DNA from: Hypericum androsaemum
Lineage: Eukaryota > Streptophyta > Magnoliopsida > Malpighiales > Hypericaceae
NCBI GenBank assembly: GCA_963995505.1
Contig: OZ023198.1
Coordinates: 2,976,001 to 3,040,000, forward strand
DNA length: 64,000 nt
Direction of reading: 5' to 3'
This document shows, one piece after another, positions 61,786-64,000 of the stretch. The notes beneath the pieces were generated by a model. It was given only the letters and a program-made list of their open reading frames with translations. It searched no databases and was not told the origin of the DNA. The position numbers were made by a program, and so were the translations under genes. Each line of letters begins with the position of its first letter. Positions within the stretch are counted from its first letter, which is position 1.

Positions 61786-62837
61786 CATATTTTTAGCTTC
61801 AGCACCTCGGCAAACAGCGCCTTGAGTAAATGAATCCTTCGCAAGCAGACCGTGGGTCCAATTTCGGTCTGGGGGAGCTGGTATTGCCACCATTCAAGAT
61901 TGATTTCACATAAAAATCAAATGATGAGATCTAAATTTAGCATAAGTTGCAGAAGTTTTATATAACAAAAGGAAGGGGAACTTTTCTACAAGCTGTCTTT
62001 TCTTGTAGCTGTTGGTGCAGTGGAAAATGACTAACAAGCAAACCAACAAATATGGTTTCTATCATTTACGAAACTAGATTTTTTTTGTTTAGTAATTGTT
62101 CAGTTATTAGGTCGTATGAAAATAAATATTAAATATTTGTTGGAAGAATTTTATAATTTAAAACTTTAACTATTTTAGAAGTTTGGCCATTTACTCGAAA
62201 TTTTCGCTTATTCCATTTGATGATGTTAGCAATGTATAGTGGTCAAATCAGATTGAATGTGGTACTCAATTTAAATTTGAATTAGTAATTAGTCAGCTAA
62301 GTTGGCGCTCGAATAACATATGTACGGCCAAAATAATAATAACAAGGTGACATCCATAGAATAAATTTATTCTCTTAAATTTCGGATTAGATATATAAAA
62401 AATTTAACACTGGTTGAGAATCCGTACCAATCCGACAGTGGTGTCTTCTAAGAGGAGGCAGGCCATAACGGAGGCCAGCATCTAAGCAATCCAGTAGAAT
62501 AGAGCAGTTGCCACACTGATTTTGTCTCCGATGGCCATCCCGAACGCATTAAATTGGTCGGAAAATGGTCAAACGTAACAAAAGTAACCCGGGTCTAACC
62601 TCGTTTTTTCTAGATTAGGTAACTTGACATGTTTACATAAAAAGAAATTAGCTACAGCTTATCTGAACATGGGCCTGAAATCGATTAAAATTGTTCGTAA
62701 TTTACATTTTAGTGACATAAGCATAAGTAGTTTCTCACTTGCTACCCGACTATCTAACTTGCCATGTCAATTCGGATGGCCACACAACTGTCACCTCTGT
62801 CTACTTGACTGACGTGGTTTGTCAAAAACTTATAAAA
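61786..62837. other. AT-rich spacer
   Basis: No gene or repeat end supported. Confidence 0.5.
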
Positions 62838-63225
62838 AATTTAAGATCAAATTGTCCTCAGGTCCTTGGTGTTTGCTTAAATCACTATTTTTGTTCCTGC
62901 TGTTTCGAAATCGAAACTTTAATCCTCCTAGTTTGCTTGTATTGTACTCTAAGGTTCCTGATGCCGGAATCGAAAAATTTCGCAAGCCAAGAGGGACCTG
63001 AAATTGGAGAAGGTTGGGGAGGAAGAGGAGGAGGTTGGGGAGGAGAGGGAGCATAAGGGTCATTTCAAGTGCCTCTTGGCCGGCGAAATTTTCCGATTCT
63101 GACATCAGGGACCTTAGAGTACAATAAAAACAAACTAGGAGGATTAAAGTTTTGATTTCGAAACAGTAGGGACAAAAATAGTAATTTAAGCAAACACCAA
63201 GAACCTGAGGGCAATTTGCTCAAAA
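62838..63225. repeat. Foldback (long inverted repeat) with G-rich loop
   Basis: Two arms of about 155 bp (62849-63003 and 63063-63217) are inverted copies with roughly 90% identity by eye; landmarks are TGTTTGCTTAAAT, CTGTTTCGAAATC, TTTAATCCTCCTAGTTTG and TACTCTAAGG. The 60-bp loop is rich in GG runs (GGTTGGGGAGGAAGAGGAGG). No target duplication is certain. The class is unknown; it may be a foldback DNA transposon. Confidence 0.75.
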
Positions 63226-63673
63226 TTTAATATTGTTCGAAAAAACCCAGCCTAAATTCCTACCGGCAGGCGAGTGCCAAAAAAAGATAGGAAGAAAAGA
63301 CGACCCTATTCCAAGATGAAAGAATTGAGGGTTATAAAAAAGCATGGCATCAACATTAGCGAAGGTTAAACTCCATGAAAAAAATACACACTCCAGTGAT
63401 GGAAGTTCCTCCTCTGCTCAAAATGTATATTAAGTTAAGAAAAAGTTCAATGGTCTTCATGAACATAGGCGGCGAATGAACCTTTCTCATGAAAATATGT
63501 AGCCCGGCGACTTTGGTATAACTATATATCTGTTGGAGCGGAAAATTATCCACGGACCAAACTCGTTCTCACAAATTTTTCCACAACAATATCTATAACA
63601 ATCAAAGAAACTATATCTAAATGATAGATGCAGATTTGCCTATAGCCAAATAAGTCTCACAAAGAGCATCCTT
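63226..63673. other. Spacer and 3' UTR side of the PLAC8 gene
   Basis: No gene recognised; the part nearest 63673 should be the 3' UTR of the - strand PLAC8 gene. Confidence 0.5.
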
Positions 63674-63892
63674 TTACAAAGGCTGCATCTCCAAGGGGGT
63701 ACGCTTATCTGCGGATGGTGCAGAATCCTGGCTTTCGGTTGCGGAGCTCATCTCTTGGACAGGGGGAGGATTGACAACGGTCATTGGCATAACAAAGTTA
63801 TCCGACAAACGCCCCTTCATCTCCCTGTGCTCCTGGCACAGAGCACATTGGTGCATGCAGCAATGTACCAAGCAAGGATCACACGGCGAGTT
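63674..63892 (-). CDS. PLAC8 family, cell number regulator 6-like, last exon
   Basis: The final exon (72 codons and stop) of a gene that continues past the right edge. It encodes [20 protein letters not shown] followed by [12 protein letters not shown] and a tail with [10 protein letters not shown], the C-terminal Cys-rich end of PLAC8/FW2.2-like proteins, close to CNR6. These are plasma-membrane proteins linked to organ size or metal/Ca2+ transport. The exon starts after a pyrimidine tract and CCCAG|AAC at 63893; the frame upstream of that is intron. The N-terminal half and the usual CCxxxxCPC motif are not in the window. Confidence 0.85.
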   Translation of the reverse strand, partial: NSPCDPCLVHCCMHQCALCQEHREMKGRLSDNFVMPMTVVNPPPVQEMSSATESQDSAPSADKRTPLEMQPL

Positions 63893-64000
63893 CTGGGCAT
63901 CACAAGAAAAGAAGCCCGTCAAACTAAGTACAGGATTGAACATGACACTCGACCCAAGCAGATGTCAGTTTAACAGACACGGAATTTAACACCTAGAATA

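Noticed and set aside
62739..63056. 105-codon frame over the foldback at 62.8 kb
   Set aside because: It spans one arm and the G-rich loop; no domain, and the inverted structure explains the sequence.

Overview
The window is nuclear DNA of a flowering plant, most likely a eudicot. Protein genes are split by short AT-rich GT-AG introns, the gene content is plant-specific (TDIF-receptor-type kinase, EAR-type C2H2 zinc fingers, LPA1-like P-loop protein, PLAC8/CNR protein), and the spaces between genes are full of plant transposons (Copia, Cassandra TRIM, LINE, hAT-like, Mutator-like). The species cannot be fixed from the sequence alone.

Layout. (1) 1-3533: the 3' part of a PXY/TDR-type receptor kinase on the + strand, cut by the left edge. 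(2) About 5.5-18 kb: an old tandem array of a ZAT-type zinc-finger unit on the - strand. Two units keep a coding region (9430-10332 and 15620-16663). A third keeps its promoter and flanks, but its homology stops at the start codon. All three units share one LTR insertion at the same site, so that insertion is older than the duplications. (3) 17.8-27.4 kb: a transposon graveyard. It holds a Copia element with 5-bp TSDs, a hAT-like element inside its 3' LTR, a long-armed Mutator-like foldback inside that, a Cassandra TRIM with a 5S-rRNA-like LTR, a 5'-truncated LINE with 14-bp TSDs, and a second Mutator-like foldback ending 240 bp before SMC6. (4) 27.6-58.8 kb: a conserved gene island with SMC6 (28 exons, 1053 aa), an F-box/RNI protein, an LPA1-like P-loop protein, an aldo-keto reductase on the - strand, and SMC2 (20 exons, 1176 aa). 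(5) 59-64 kb: repeats again (CCGGT-rich TIR element, Cassandra fragment, one arm of the Mutator-like family, a foldback with a G-rich loop), then the last exon of a PLAC8/CNR6-like gene on the - strand, cut by the right edge.

The genes do not form one pathway. SMC6 (SMC5/6 complex, DNA repair) and SMC2 (condensin I/II) are two paralogous chromosome-structure ATPases lying 14 kb apart on the same strand, which may be coincidence. I found no clearly new coding system. The most unusual content is structural: a family of long-inverted-repeat Mutator-like elements, one with polypyrimidine/GGA-repeat loops and ACGT (G-box/bZIP-type) motifs placed just upstream of SMC6; MULE-type MITEs built of minisatellite units; and the three-unit zinc-finger array with a shared dated insertion.

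Splice models were built by eye from splice consensus and reading-frame continuity. The SMC6 and SMC2 totals match the lengths I know for these families, which supports the models.
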